Positions 37,001 through 50,460 of a DNA stretch of 64,000 nt are shown piece by piece (position 1 is the stretch's first letter; every line of letters begins with the position of its first letter). The notes under the pieces are model-generated. The model saw nothing but the letters and a program-made list of their open reading frames with translations, was not told the DNA's origin and did no database searches. The stretch is from Montifringilla adamsi (taxonomy: Eukaryota; Chordata; Aves; Passeriformes; Passeridae). The DNA is taken from the NCBI GenBank assembly GCA_017590115.1, contig JAGGNK010003335.1, positions 7,813,916 to 7,877,915 of the forward strand. Direction: 5' to 3'. The position numbers and the translations under genes are program-made.

Positions 37001-38011
37001 TACAAGTTTTTATTCTGTGAATTGCTCAGAGTAATCAGCTAGAAAAGATAACTTGGCTGCCTTTTCTGTTCCTCTGCTTCAGCAGCCTTGTTTCCTTAAG
37101 CTGCTGAAAAATTTCAGGGTTTATCTTCTCCCCAAACATAAAACCACTCAGGTCACCAGGAGTACCAGGCTATTGAGAGTGGAATGATTTGGCAACACAA
37201 AGAGAAGTTCTGGTGAGGTTCCCCTCAAAACTACATCCACAGCCCTGTGGAATGAAGAATTCCTCACCTCTGTAGCTACCCTAACACAGCATGGATTGTA
37301 ACAACAAACCCACCTATTGTCCTTTCTCCTCTGGACAAAAGGAAAATCTAAAGTTAACATAAAGCTAGTAGATCTCTGGATTTTATGATTTTTGATCTGT
37401 CTTCTCCTGGATTATGTTGGTTATCTATTTGCTGCACAGCAGGTGCCACAATTTGAATGGTAGAATGGTAATGAAGCAAAGAGAGGGAGAATCTCAAGAG
37501 TGGATTGTTTCATTTCAGAGCAGCCAGCTACACTGAGAAAAGCCATGTTTGAGCACACTCCCAATGCTCATCCAAGATTTTCCTGTCTTACTTCTTCCCT
37601 AAACTGCTGCTTGCAGGAGATGCTTCTGTCCAGAGACAGAAAGGGGGGGGGGGGGAAAGACTGTTAAAGACTCAAAGTCATGCTAAACTTGTGTCTTTAG
37701 ACCAGTATTCATCACAAACTGTCATGTGCTCTGTAGCACTAACTAATGTGACTAACACATCACATGCTTTGTTCCCCACCCTGGCTTTGGGGAGAGAAGC
37801 CTGTGCATGGACATTCTGTATTAATTCTACTTTTTCCTTTAATAATTCATGCATGGGTCAACACATTTTGCTAGAAGGGGCCAGGCCAGAGCCAAGTACT
37901 TTGTGCTGGAAGACACACTTTTGGGTCAGTGTTTGAGAAAGCTCTGTTGCAAGAATCTCCATCTGGTTAAACTTTCAAAAATTCACCCCCATACCAAGTT
38001 TTATAATATTG

Positions 38012-38029
38012 AAAAAAAAAAAAAAAAAA

Positions 38030-38063
<34 letters not shown>
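38012..38063. repeat. Poly-A plus (GA)n compound microsatellite
   Basis: About 27 A followed by about 12-13 GA dinucleotides. It may be a degraded poly-A tail or simple slippage. No recognisable retroposon body precedes it. Confidence 0.9.
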
Positions 38064-38069
<6 letters not shown>

Positions 38070-39060
38070 TCTACTCCCACTAGCTTATGTTTTCTCCTTT
38101 TGCTCTTTGCTGCAACAGGGCTTCTGGTATAGACTTCCCTGAACTCCTGAGCTATTTGGAAAACATGGGGTTGGGAAAAATAGCCCAAGGAGCGGGACTA
38201 TATACAAGTGCCTCTCCTCTCCCCTCATCTTCTGCATGTACCTACCCTCAAGGTTCAATGGTCTTGATAAGGAAAATGAAACACCTTAAGTAATGCTAAA
38301 ACGTCCAGTGTAAGACGAGTGTCGAGTATTTACTGAGTGGCAGTGCAGCATTAGAGCAGAGAGCCTGCCAAAGAGGGATCAGTGCCTTCCTTACACCCCC
38401 AGGATTCATTGTCTCTTAGCCTGGGAACCTGTCTCCGTTCCCAAACAGGGATATTTTTTTTGGCAGCAAGACGGAACAAAAGGCACAAAGAGAACTAAGA
38501 AAACCCTTTCAGTGAAGCTGTAGTCTTTTTTTTTTCCTGTTCCCCTGAGGACTGGAAACCTTCTAAGGACAGCTCATAATATACCCAATCCTGCTACCTG
38601 CCTGGAAGGTGCTCAGTGCTCACAGGGACCTGCAGGAATTAGGGTCTGTGCAGATTCCAGCCCAGCTTTCAGCCTTGACAAATTGATCCCCTACCTTTAG
38701 CACCAAAAATACCACAGCATTTTGAAAATGAAATCACTGTTATATTTGAGTGGGTGTGTTATTTCGAGACAGCACTAATGTGATTATAAAATCAGTTGTG
38801 TCAGCTTATTGGCTCAGCTACAGACACTGATCTGCTCGAGCGTCTGTTCCTCTACCCGGCTGCTCGCCTTAGGGTGCTTTGTCCCCCCTCAGCTCCCTGT
38901 GGAAATAGAGACCATTTGGTTCCCACTGCTGCACTGAAGAGAAAGAAACCCCTTCTTCTGGCAATTGCCCACCTCGTCTCTATGAAACTTGGCATTTCCA
39001 GAGCACCTCTTGTGCCAAACATGAGCACAGCATCCCCCAGCCCACTAAAGGCTACAGCCC

Positions 39061-39113
39061 ATATATGTATGTGTATCTATATATTTTTATATATATATAT
39101 ATATATGTATATG
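39061..39113. repeat. AT-rich microsatellite
   Basis: Impure TA/TG repeat (atatatgtatgtgtat, then tatatatatatatatat) in intergenic DNA. Confidence 0.85.
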
Positions 39114-40834
39114 CATGACACACTGCCTCCAAGTGACAGCAGCCAAGGGAAAAGGTCAAGTGGCAGCAGGGTCCAAACCTCCCAGCTTCACTTTTCAGAC
39201 TTTTCACTTGAGCTCCCTCTAAACGTTTCCTCTCACCTGTTATCGAATCCTGGGAGCAAGTGTTTGTTTTTCCTGCTGCTCTGTGGGTGTCTGACAGACT
39301 CGGTGCCTTGTGCTGCCAGGCATGGCTTAATGCTGTCAATGGCAGGTGACTCACTGGTATCAGAAGTGTCAGTCCTGGCAGGTTTGACTCAGCCCTTCAT
39401 CTTTTGGCAACAAATTGAAATAAAATAGAGTTACCATTGTATGAGGCAGCTTTTCAGGCACAGCCATACCAGTGTAGCTTTATATGCTTTATGTGTGGAG
39501 CATCTGGAAAGATTCTATAGTCTTCATGCTCCACTAGCTTCCTGGTTTTTCACATTTCTATACACTGGATCATTCTTCTGCCTCTGTGCAACACGAAGAA
39601 AGTTGAGGTTTTCATTGCAACCACATCTTCCCAAGGCCAGGTAAATGTCATGTTCCCCTTACTGTAGACAGTGACTCTGAAATCCTGCAATTAAAAACCT
39701 GACAAAGAGCAGCTTTGCTGCTCATACACCAAAAATATTTCCATTACTAGTGAAAGGAAAAGGCATCTGAGTACGATATTACCTACCCATCTTTACCTCA
39801 AAGTATGCAATGCCCTCAGGCCAAATTCCAAATTTTCCATATGTAAACTGTATCCAGCTGTGTGTGCTGCACTGAGTATATAAACATGAGGTTTGAATCC
39901 CACACGAGCTGTGTTTGACCACAGCACTGAATTTACAAGCTACAGAAACTTGACAGGCTCTTTATGCAATGGTCAAGATGTTTGTTATGGAGATGAGTAT
40001 CTCCTGATTTCAGCAGAGTGAGAACGTGTAAGTTCTCATTATTATGTTATTTGGGTCAGCATTGTTGCACCTTCTTCACAAACCCAACCGAATATCAATT
40101 AAAAACTTGGTCATCTTTAGCCTAAAAACCCAAATAATGTATCCCAAACTGTTTAAGTATTAGGTTGGACAATAAATTGGGCAATTAAAGTGGTAGTGGT
40201 GGTGAAAACAAGCATGCTTACCCTGTCTTAGCATGTTGAGAAGAGCCTGAGCTCTGCTGTGGATCCTGGGGGAAGAGCCTGTGACTGGACACAGAAAACC
40301 AAAAGTGAGATTCTTCTGCTTTTCTGTTCTGAACCCTTTGTTTGCTCTCTACAACTGAGAGAACTTGTGCTACTCTTGAAGTTTAAGAATTTTTGTCCTT
40401 TTAGTCTCTCTTCATAATCAGAATTATAAATGTTATTTTTATAAATGAACAAATATTAAATATTAATTAAAAACTGAAACTCATTAGCTGCCTGGATTCA
40501 TGAATCACTCAGATTGTTTTGAAGTCTTTTCTGATCTAAATCTTGTGTCCAGCCAAACAAGAGGTTAATGCTCTGTCTTTAAACAGACACAAAGACTCTT
40601 CAGTGCCAAATCTCAGCTACAGCTTACACCAAATATTCACCCAGTGGCTGCCTTCCTGCTTTTTCCCTGGGGGTTTCAGTCAGGAACACAGCTTCCTATT
40701 TGTGACAACTAGTTGGATATGTGGGATGGAAGCAAAGGAACCGAGTCCTGACATTAAATGTGTGGAGCACACACACAGTGATTTGGTGTGGTCAGTGCAG
40801 ATGCAGAGATAACCAAGCCAGCCTGCACAAATCC

Positions 40835-40930
40835 CTTAGGCTGGGAAAAACCTTTAAGATCAAGTCCAACCACAAACCTGTTCGTTGTTTTAGTTTAAAC
40901 AAACATTGTAAGAAGAGGTCCTTAAGACAC
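40835..40930 (-). mobile_element. Possible short CR1 fragment, antisense
   Basis: The block taggctgggaaaaaccttta followed by agatcaagtccaaccacaaa resembles the antisense CR1 3' end. The similarity is short and fades quickly, so the right boundary is uncertain. Confidence 0.5.
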
Positions 40931-41807
40931 ATTTAAGCACATTAAAGCCATTTTCTCCATGCACACATATCAAATTCAAACCACTCCACCTAAGCCTGTG
41001 GTGCCTACAGAAAGATCCACAGACCTTCCAGGGGCTCCCAATCAGCTGAGACATCTCTGTCCCGCTGAGCTCACTGCTCAAGCTGCCTTGCAGTCAGTAG
41101 AGAAAGCCAGGTACTCCTAGGGCACAATCAATTTGATCCCAACTTCGTTGCCTCTCTTGTGACTGTCATGGAGTCTAGACAGGAATTTCAGGTGGAGACG
41201 CTGAAAGGTGCACGACAGGAAACCCACACCAGTATCCGGGAGGATGCACACAGCCCTTCTCTCCCTGCTTGCAGAGCTGTGGGCTGAGGGAGGCACCAGC
41301 AAGTGAATTAACAGCTACCAAAACAGGCACAAGCAGAAATTCACTGTACATCCCTTCAAGACACATTCCTGGGTGTCAGTGTGGTGCCTGGGCTGTGCTA
41401 ATCCCAGACTTGGCCCTTGGTCATGGCAATCACACCATGGCTGTGCTGAGAGCCCTCCAGAGCCCCAGGCTTGTGCTTCTGCCAGCCTGGGCATGTGGGC
41501 ATGATCCCCAGGGTGTTGCTGAATGCACCTACAATTCCCCCCTGAAAAACCAATCTGGCAGCAGCAATCCCCAAACCTCAACCTTACTCCAAACCTCAGC
41601 ACTGGGAAATGGTGGGAAGGGAAACTTCAATATGATTGCCATGGTAAATGAAGAGAACAGAAAAAAAGAAAAATCAAGATGTAATTTGGCAGTTTTCCAT
41701 GTCAGTTTTCCCATTTCCCTCCCTCATGCACTTTCTACAGGAGCAATCTGTCCTTTCCCTAAACGCTGAGCAATCCCAGCACTAAACTAATCAATATTAA
41801 TAGCGAT

Positions 41808-41860
41808 GGGTTCGGGAGGGGGGAGGAGGGGAGAGGAGAGGAGAGGAGAGGAGAGGAGGG
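41808..41860. repeat. G-rich tract and (GGAGA)n repeat
   Basis: Four G runs (41808-41810, 41814-41816, 41818-41823, 41828-41831) with short loops meet the simple G-quadruplex pattern on the plus strand. They are followed by about six GGAGA units. The tract sits just upstream of the proposed first exon of the thymosin gene. Confidence 0.8.
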
Positions 41861-41869
41861 ATTACCCTG

Positions 41870-41932
41870 ACCTTTTTCAACTCACACTGCCTCAGACGGC
41901 CACCAAGCAGCTGAAGAGAGAGCAGCCAGACG
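41870..41932 (+). other. Possible non-coding exon 1 of the beta-thymosin gene
   Basis: Beta-thymosin genes usually have a short 5'UTR exon. A candidate donor (CCAGACG then gtaatg) lies at 41932/41933 after an AG/CA-rich segment, about 890 bp before the coding exon acceptor. The start is arbitrary and I see no clear TATA box. Another position is quite possible. Confidence 0.35.
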
Positions 41933-42739
41933 GTAATGCCATGTGGTTTTAGTAGCTTTGCAATTTTTTAAATTTTTTTTTTCCTTGTGAATATTTACTC
42001 TGTTGTCTCAGTGCAGATAGCAATGAAATCTGATTTTCTGCAGGAAGGAAAAAATATAATTATATCAGCTATCTCCGGGCCAAGCCTTGCATTGATGGGA
42101 AACTCCACTAAAATAAGGGGAATAATGCCCAAGCTGGATTTTAACTTGAATTTCTTAATAAAAAGAGGAATTGGATTAGGGAAGTTTTGACAGGTGAAAT
42201 GCTGCTGTGCTTTGTGGAATTCTCTTTATTATAATAGAGTATAATCAAAGCCATTGAGCTGTGACTGGGATATGGAGTAAGAGCAAACAAAGGGCTGGGG
42301 GAACCAGTCCTCTATTGTTATGTTCAAGTGTCCACAGCAGCTCAGGGGATGATGTACTCAGTACAGGGAGCTCAGAATGAAAGACAAATCCTATTCATTA
42401 AAAGAAAATCATAATTGAAGCTCTTTGTTCCTGTTGGATTTGGGGTTTATTGTAGATTTTCTAGTTAGCAGCATTTCTTAAAATACAGGTTAATGTCAGG
42501 GGCACCGTGGATTACTGGCAATTAATCATTGTCTCTTTATTACATATTATTCTTGTTGCCATGTGCAAAATATGATTTTTAGAAATTGCATCTGAGAAAT
42601 CCAGGGAAAATTCTATTTATGTGTTTCTTCTTTTGCTCTGAAAGAGCCAAGCCTCAGGGAAATGTCCCAGATTGAGTGTTAGGTTTATGGAGGTTTTTGA
42701 ATAAACATTTTTCTGGTATTTTAATATTTTTTCTCTTGA

Positions 42740-44233
<1,494 letters not shown>

Positions 44234-44514
44234 GCATAAAACTGAAGATGTGACTGCTGCTTCTTGAGTGGGGTTTTGGCTTCTGAGTTGGATTGTTGTT
44301 TTATTTTGTCCTTCCCACCCCATACTTGTTGTCCATTTATTTTAGGAAACATTTGTTCATTTAATGTTCCCTGGAGAAGTTTGTTTTTTGTTTGTTGAAG
44401 AAGATACTATGTATTTGCATTCTTAAAATTATAATTCCAAGTTCTGTATCAACCCCATTATTTGGCAAAAAAAAAAAAGGCAATTTGCATAGAAATTGTT
44501 TTCCTCAACCTCAC

Positions 44515-44520
44515 AATAAA
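44515..44520 (+). terminator. Poly(A) signal of the thymosin gene
   Basis: Canonical AATAAA about 280 nt after the stop codon, followed by a T-rich stretch (ggtttcttctgacc). Confidence 0.8.
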
Positions 44521-47500
44521 CAGGTTTCTTCTGACCAACTGTCTTTGAGCCTTGCAGAAATCAAGTTTACACTACAGCTCTTACTAACATTTTCCCCTTT
44601 TTTTGCATTTCCACAGCAGCTCAGGGCTTTGGGCAGGCTGGGAAGGGTCACCCCAGGCACTCACAGGTCCCTTGGCTGGAACACAGCCCCTCTCCATCAC
44701 CTGCATCCTGCAGAATCCCAGAGCCCCAGATGGCACCAATCCACAGGAACCCCCCTGACTGCCCTCACAGCAGCCTGGAGACTTCATCCCCATCCCTTGT
44801 GTCACTCCTGGTGTTTCGTGGGAACCCTGAGGGACAAACTGTGGGTGCCAGGAGCTTTGAAACCCGCAGCCTGGCAGCAGGCATGGGTAAGAGGGGAAGC
44901 CACTGGCCTGCTTCAGTCTTGCCCAGCACTAAATTAGAGTTCCAGAGACAAGTAGCCACTTACAAATTCCATGCCAAATTGATGGTTGGGCTGAGGACAT
45001 ATTCAAATTAACACTACAGGTGAAAAAAAGGGCTGTAGCACCCTCTCTATAGCTTTTTTATCTCTCTAACTTGCAAAGATCCAGTCAACCTTGTGATAAC
45101 TGCAGCCTTTGGCCCATCACATACCAAGCAATACAAGAATGAGGGAAGATGGAAGGAAGAAAGAAAATTAAGTATTGCATTGATTTTAAGGGATGAGAGA
45201 AAGACCTTTAGCAGCACAGGGGTGTAAGACACAAACCTTCAAAGCAAGAAAGGACTCCCTACATCTTCATTACTGGAGGAGCAATAACATCCTCACAGGT
45301 CTGCAGAGGACTTGGCAAAAATAGACTCTGGTACCAGCTCAGGGGACTCTCAATTACATGGTATCACATTATCTCTGGAATTAATTTGCAATCATATTAG
45401 AAAAACTAGTGCTTACTCTGGGCAGATAAACTGCTGTCCCTGGAGCTTTGGTTTGATCCTACTTGTGCTGTGAAGTGAGAGTAGCTCTGTGTACTTCAGC
45501 AGGGTTAGTCTGGGCTTGTACCTGCATGAGGTGAGGCACAGCCTGCAGGATTCAGGAAGCAGAAGGGAATGGCTGGGGTGATGTCCAGAAAGCTTTTGTT
45601 TGCTTAAGGGCTGTTTGACACATGACATTAAATGTGAATAGTCAGAACGGCAATTAAAAGTAGCAAGACTGTGATGTTTGGTGGCAACAAAAAGTAACCA
45701 GAGGTAATCAGGAGACCAAAGGAAAACACAGGGCAAGAGGAGCAATGATTTCTGTCAGGGATTTGTTAATGTGGTGGTGTCCAAAGGGATCAGACTGCTG
45801 TTTCAGTCCACATTCACCAGTTCAGCACTGATGATGTTTTCTTTTCATGACCAAGGGTTTTTTTCACATTCTCATTTGAGTACCCCTTGGCACCTGACTC
45901 AAAGGGGTAGTTATTTTCAGGTCAGCTGGATTTACTAAGACTGATTTTTATATAAAAGGTAAGGAATGCTAGAGGTTGAGCAACAAAGAAATCAGTGCTC
46001 TTTTCTTTGTGACTCATGGCCTCCCCTCACCCCTGCACACTTCGGGGTCAAGGACCCTCTGACACTATTTAAATATTTGCTTTGATGATAGGAGGAAGCA
46101 TTTAGAGATAGCACTTAGAGCAACACCACCTATGGAAATCTGTAGAGTTCCTACTGTTCAACCAGGTTTTATTCAACCTGTTCCTTTCCCCAGGATGGTT
46201 TTTAAGTTCTGTATTGCACTCAGCAGTACGGCCACAGAGGAGACTTCCTCCTTGGTTTTGTCCCATGTGATGATCTCCCTCCATCTCTGCCAGTTTAGAG
46301 CATCTGCCAACTCACTCAGCCAATACACTGTAAATCACCAAAAATTTCTTTGGCATCATTGAAACAGGGGCTGGTCTCTGTGCCCACAAGTTCACCCAAA
46401 AATCAAAGGCCTGGGCTGTGTGCTCAGCCTGCACTTCTTGGGCAGAAGGGAAGGGAGGTCTGGCCAAAGCAAGAAAACAACAGAGATATTCTGCTCTTGT
46501 GTTTGCAAGAGGCAAAGGAGTGGCAGCACACCTCAGGTTTGCCCAAGCACTTGGCTCAGGCTGCTCCTGGTGCTGCTGCAGGGCTCAGTCTCCCCCCATG
46601 AAGCCTGCTCCCAATTTAGCTGTTTGAATTTAAAGTTTGAAATGGTAAAATCAACATCTCAGTGCTTTTAACCACACATCCCACACCACTAAACAGGCTG
46701 AGAAGAACTTTAGTCACATTCCTGACCCCTGGATCTGGCTACAAAGGCTACAAACACCTGCTCACCTGGAAAAACTCCTCAAGGTTAAAGGCCAGATCTT
46801 CCCAGCTTTCCCCCACCTGCCCCAGGTGGAACACGGCTTTGTGGCAGGGCTTGGGGAGTGCTTCTTTCACAATTAGCAGCTCAGAGAGGCTCAAAGTTAC
46901 AAACACATAGCTCTGATTTGAGAAACATCCCTCTCTGCTGCTGGGGGAGACCATTTCAACCCAGGAACTGCATCAGGAGATTGAAGTTTGTCAAGAGCAG
47001 GGACAGGTTTGGCTCCCTGTTATCTTAAGAGCATTAAAGCCCTTATCTGTGGGGCAAACTGGGGACACCAACCAGGAAACTGCTCATTACTTCAGGCTGA
47101 GAGAGGGAATTTTCATCCTTCCAGGCATTACACAAGGAAATATTTGTTGCTGCCATTGAGAGGGAGCTACAAGCAGAGCCAAGCTAAGCTAAACCAAAGC
47201 AAACACCTTACCCACACCTAGGAAACACCTTCTGGGTGTTAACCTGACCTTCACCCCCTGGAAGAGCATCTTCCAGCTCCAAGGCTCCCAGCAGCCACCC
47301 ACCCAGGAGCTGAGGCCCTTTCCCAGCCTCCATGGTGATGGGCAGCCAAGCTGGAGACAAGCTCATCAATAAACAGAGCCAGCTCCAGGTGGGAAACTTA
47401 AATATTTCTGCCAATTAGCAGCAACCCCTCGCTGTTATGTAAAGGTACATAAACAAGGTGTTACCTTGCAACTGCTCCAAAGGAAAAACACCTTCCATGC

Positions 47501-49689
47501 TAATGCAGTTATGGCAAAAAAAAATCATTATATGCAGAAAAACACCCACTTTCTTGGCATCACCACGAAGCCAGTTTTGCCCCCTGGATCCCAGGGATGG
47601 GGCCAGGCCTCTCAGGATCTTGGCCAAGTCCACCTGCCCCTGTGAGTCACCTCTAATTGCTGTGCACAGTTGCAGCAAGCCCTGGCTGGGCAGAGGAGAT
47701 CTGCATTCCTGTCGTTCTTATACCACAGTGAGTTGATTTAATAAATCTCATTAGGCAGGCATTTGATAGCAGTGAAAGCCAGGCAGAACAAGCCCTGAGC
47801 CTGGTTCTCCTAGGCAAAGGGTATTTGAGTGTTCCACCACAGCTGGAGCCTGGTGAAGGCCCTGGAGGTCCTGCCAGCCCCAGCTCAGATACCATGGCCA
47901 AACCTCAAAGCACATGCAGGGTTTTTTTCAAATATATTTGGGTGTTCTCTCTTAATTGGGGCATTAGCCCCGTGGCTGCTGAGACATGCCACAGCTCTAC
48001 AGTGACAAGGGCAGTGGGTTTAGGCCAGTGCTTGGCCACCACAATAAAAGCTGGAATACCTGTGCAAGGCCAAGGCTGGAGAAGTCTTTGGAAAACACCT
48101 TTGTGTGTTTGTTCTGCCCTGAGCACTGGTGCTGATGCAGCAGAGACCTCTCCTGCTGAGAGAGGATTAGGGAAGGAAACCAGGAGAGATGTGAGCAAAG
48201 GAAGATCTGCAAAAGAAAGGACTGATCTGTGGGATCAGGAACCACACCACGTGGGAAGGAGGTCAGGGCTGGAGTGCAGCCAGGGAGGTGCCCACGGCAG
48301 CACAAACTCCAGGCAGAAGAAGCCAGGGTGTTTCTCATGCCCCTGCCTGGCTCACCCCTTGTTTTTCCAAAAACACAGGGTGAAAACAATAGTCTTTTGA
48401 AAAACACTAACCTTCTGGTGCCAAGCTGGGGGAGCCTCCCACACTGTGCAGGGACAAACAAAGGCTCTGTGTCCTCCTGGAGCCCTGGCATGTGCAGCCA
48501 GCCCTGGCCTGGCCACCTATTCCCACCCAGAGCTCTGGCAGTCCCAGCCCATCCCGGACACCGAGGTGTGTCCCGGCAGCACAGCCTGCTCGGGCTGGGG
48601 CGTGAGAGGCACGCTGGGGCTGAGCCAGGCTGGGTGGGAGCAGGTGTGCTGGGGGTGTTCCTCCAGCTCCAGCCCAACACCGCTCCAACTGACAGCAGGG
48701 AAAGCTCTGCTTCCATCTCCCGTGCCCAGAGAGGCGGCTCCGTGTGCTCGCTGCCTTGTCAGGAGAGCTGGCTTGGGAAGGAACAGTTGCTGGGGATGGT
48801 TCTGCACATCTTGTAAGCTGTGCTGACAACAGCTCTTGACAACTCCTACCATCAACTGCAAATCTCCCAATGCTTCATGTTTGCTTCACGGCCCGGGGCC
48901 AGAATTCGTTCAGTCCGTGGGGAACCGGGAGGGAAGGAAGAGGAGGAGGGAGCAAAAGGGGGGTTTGAGCTGCTCTGGTCAAAGGGACACTTGAAAATGG
49001 GGTCTCTTAAGGCTCCAGCAGTATGCACTGAACAAAAAGAATGAGAATTTTAAAAATAAAAAAAAAAAACAATTTCAGGAATTTTAAGCTGGTCTCACGA
49101 ATTCAGAGGCCAGCTCAGTATCAAAATTTTTGATTTGGCGAAGTTGCAACAAGGGAGGAAAAAAATTGTGTGTGACTCCAAGTGGGTGTTTTCAAACAGC
49201 ATCATGTTTGGGGAAAATAATCCTCCTTGGTCTGCTTTGTTTTCTCATGATGCCGGAAATAATTCTTCTCCTCAGAGAGAAGAATTGGGGTTTTATTTTT
49301 CTATCTAATCATGGGCGCTATCTCAGGTCACGCCTGACCACAGCTGGCCCCCCATCCTTGCTAGCACTGGGAGGAGTCACCACCACAAAGTGTTAAAGAA
49401 ACACATGTGCAGGTCCAAAATCACACATTTCATTTAGCAATGAAGAAATCAGGCATGAGGATCCTTGGCTGAAGGCTTGTGCCTTTGGGGCTGAGCCCAA
49501 GGGCACTGATGGAGGCAGCAGGGATGCCCTGGGGCAGCAGCATCACTCCCACTGCCAGGACCCTTCTCTCCAGGGAGCAGGAGCAGCAATAGCTTATAGT
49601 ATTGCAATAGCTCCATAATGGCTTTAGAATAGCTCCAGCCTCCTCACTGCCTCCCCCAGATTCCCCGTTTTATTTCTGTCCTGTCCAGG

Positions 49690-50460
49690 CTGTTATTCCA
49701 GGGGATCTGGGTGACCCAAGCCCGCGGTGCTGCTCCTGGCCGTGTGCATGGACTGCAGCTCGGGTAGCAAGGAGCCCGGGCCCCGGGAGGGAAGAGGTGT
49801 CACCCAGCCTGTGCCAGCTGCAGCCCCTCTCGCTGGCAGACACCCCCAGGAACGCTGATGGCTTTGGGGGCATCGGTCCAGAGCCAGACGGGGGCAGTGA
49901 CAGTGCCGTGACCCTGGGGCAGGTGGGTGCCGCTGGAGGATTGCTCTTGCCCACGCAGCTCCATCACGGCCACATGAGCCACACACCCACAGCTGAGGAT
50001 TTTTTGGTTTTTTTTCCCCTCAACATGTCTTGAAAATCCCAAGGCTTGGCCAGGCAGCCCGGGCACGGGAAGCTCCGCAGGGCTGTTCGGGATTGCTGCA
50101 CAGCCTGGGGGTTCGGCTGGGGACACGCTGCAGGCTGTGCCACCCCGTGTGCCCCCGGGCACTGCCAGCGGGCACGGCGGGTGCGGGACGGGCTGGGGAC
50201 GGCTGTGCCGTGCGGGGATGTCCCACAGGGGGGAGCCTTGTCACCAGCCTGCCGGGACACTGCCGGGACACTGCCGGGGACAGTGCTCCGCCCCCGCCCC
50301 CGCCAGGCCCCCTCCGCTGCCGGCGCTGTGCCCCTGGGTTTGTTCCCGGCGCTTGGCTCCATTTCCACCCCTCATGATTTAACAAACGCAATGCGAACCG
50401 CGTTCATCCTCACGGGGCAGGGCAGAGATCCCTCCAGAACCACCGCGGCTCAGGTGTTCA
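49690..50460. promoter_or_regulatory. Orphan CpG-rich segment
   Basis: GC- and CpG-dense stretch with GC boxes (ccgcccccgcccccgcc near 50288) and a short 12-bp tandem (gccgggacact, about 50247-50275). No coding gene start is visible. It could be an orphan CpG island, a non-coding RNA promoter or an enhancer. The overlapping ORFs on both strands look like composition effects. Confidence 0.4.

Larger units (their letters stand above)
32321..41800. other. Intergenic, no gene recognised
   Basis: No ORF or splice-consistent exon chain that I can tie to a protein family. Contents I can name are the CR1 pieces at 33591-34015 and 40835-40930, a G run near 37646-37656, the A/GA repeat at 38012-38063 and an AT repeat near 39061-39113. 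The 210-codon ORF at 38796-39428 spans that AT repeat and has no family features. Confidence 0.6.

Noticed and set aside
38796..39428. 210-codon plus-strand ORF
   Set aside because: It runs through an AT microsatellite, giving an Ile/Tyr/Met run, and shows no family features.
44392..44937. 181-codon ORF overlapping the thymosin 3'UTR
   Set aside because: It begins in the 3'UTR, crosses the poly(A) signal and has no recognisable domain.
47997..48716. 239-codon minus-strand ORF, the longest in the window
   Set aside because: Trp/Cys/Pro-rich, no recognisable domain, and opposed by long ORFs on the other strand over the same bases. Best read as lack of stop codons in GC-rich DNA.
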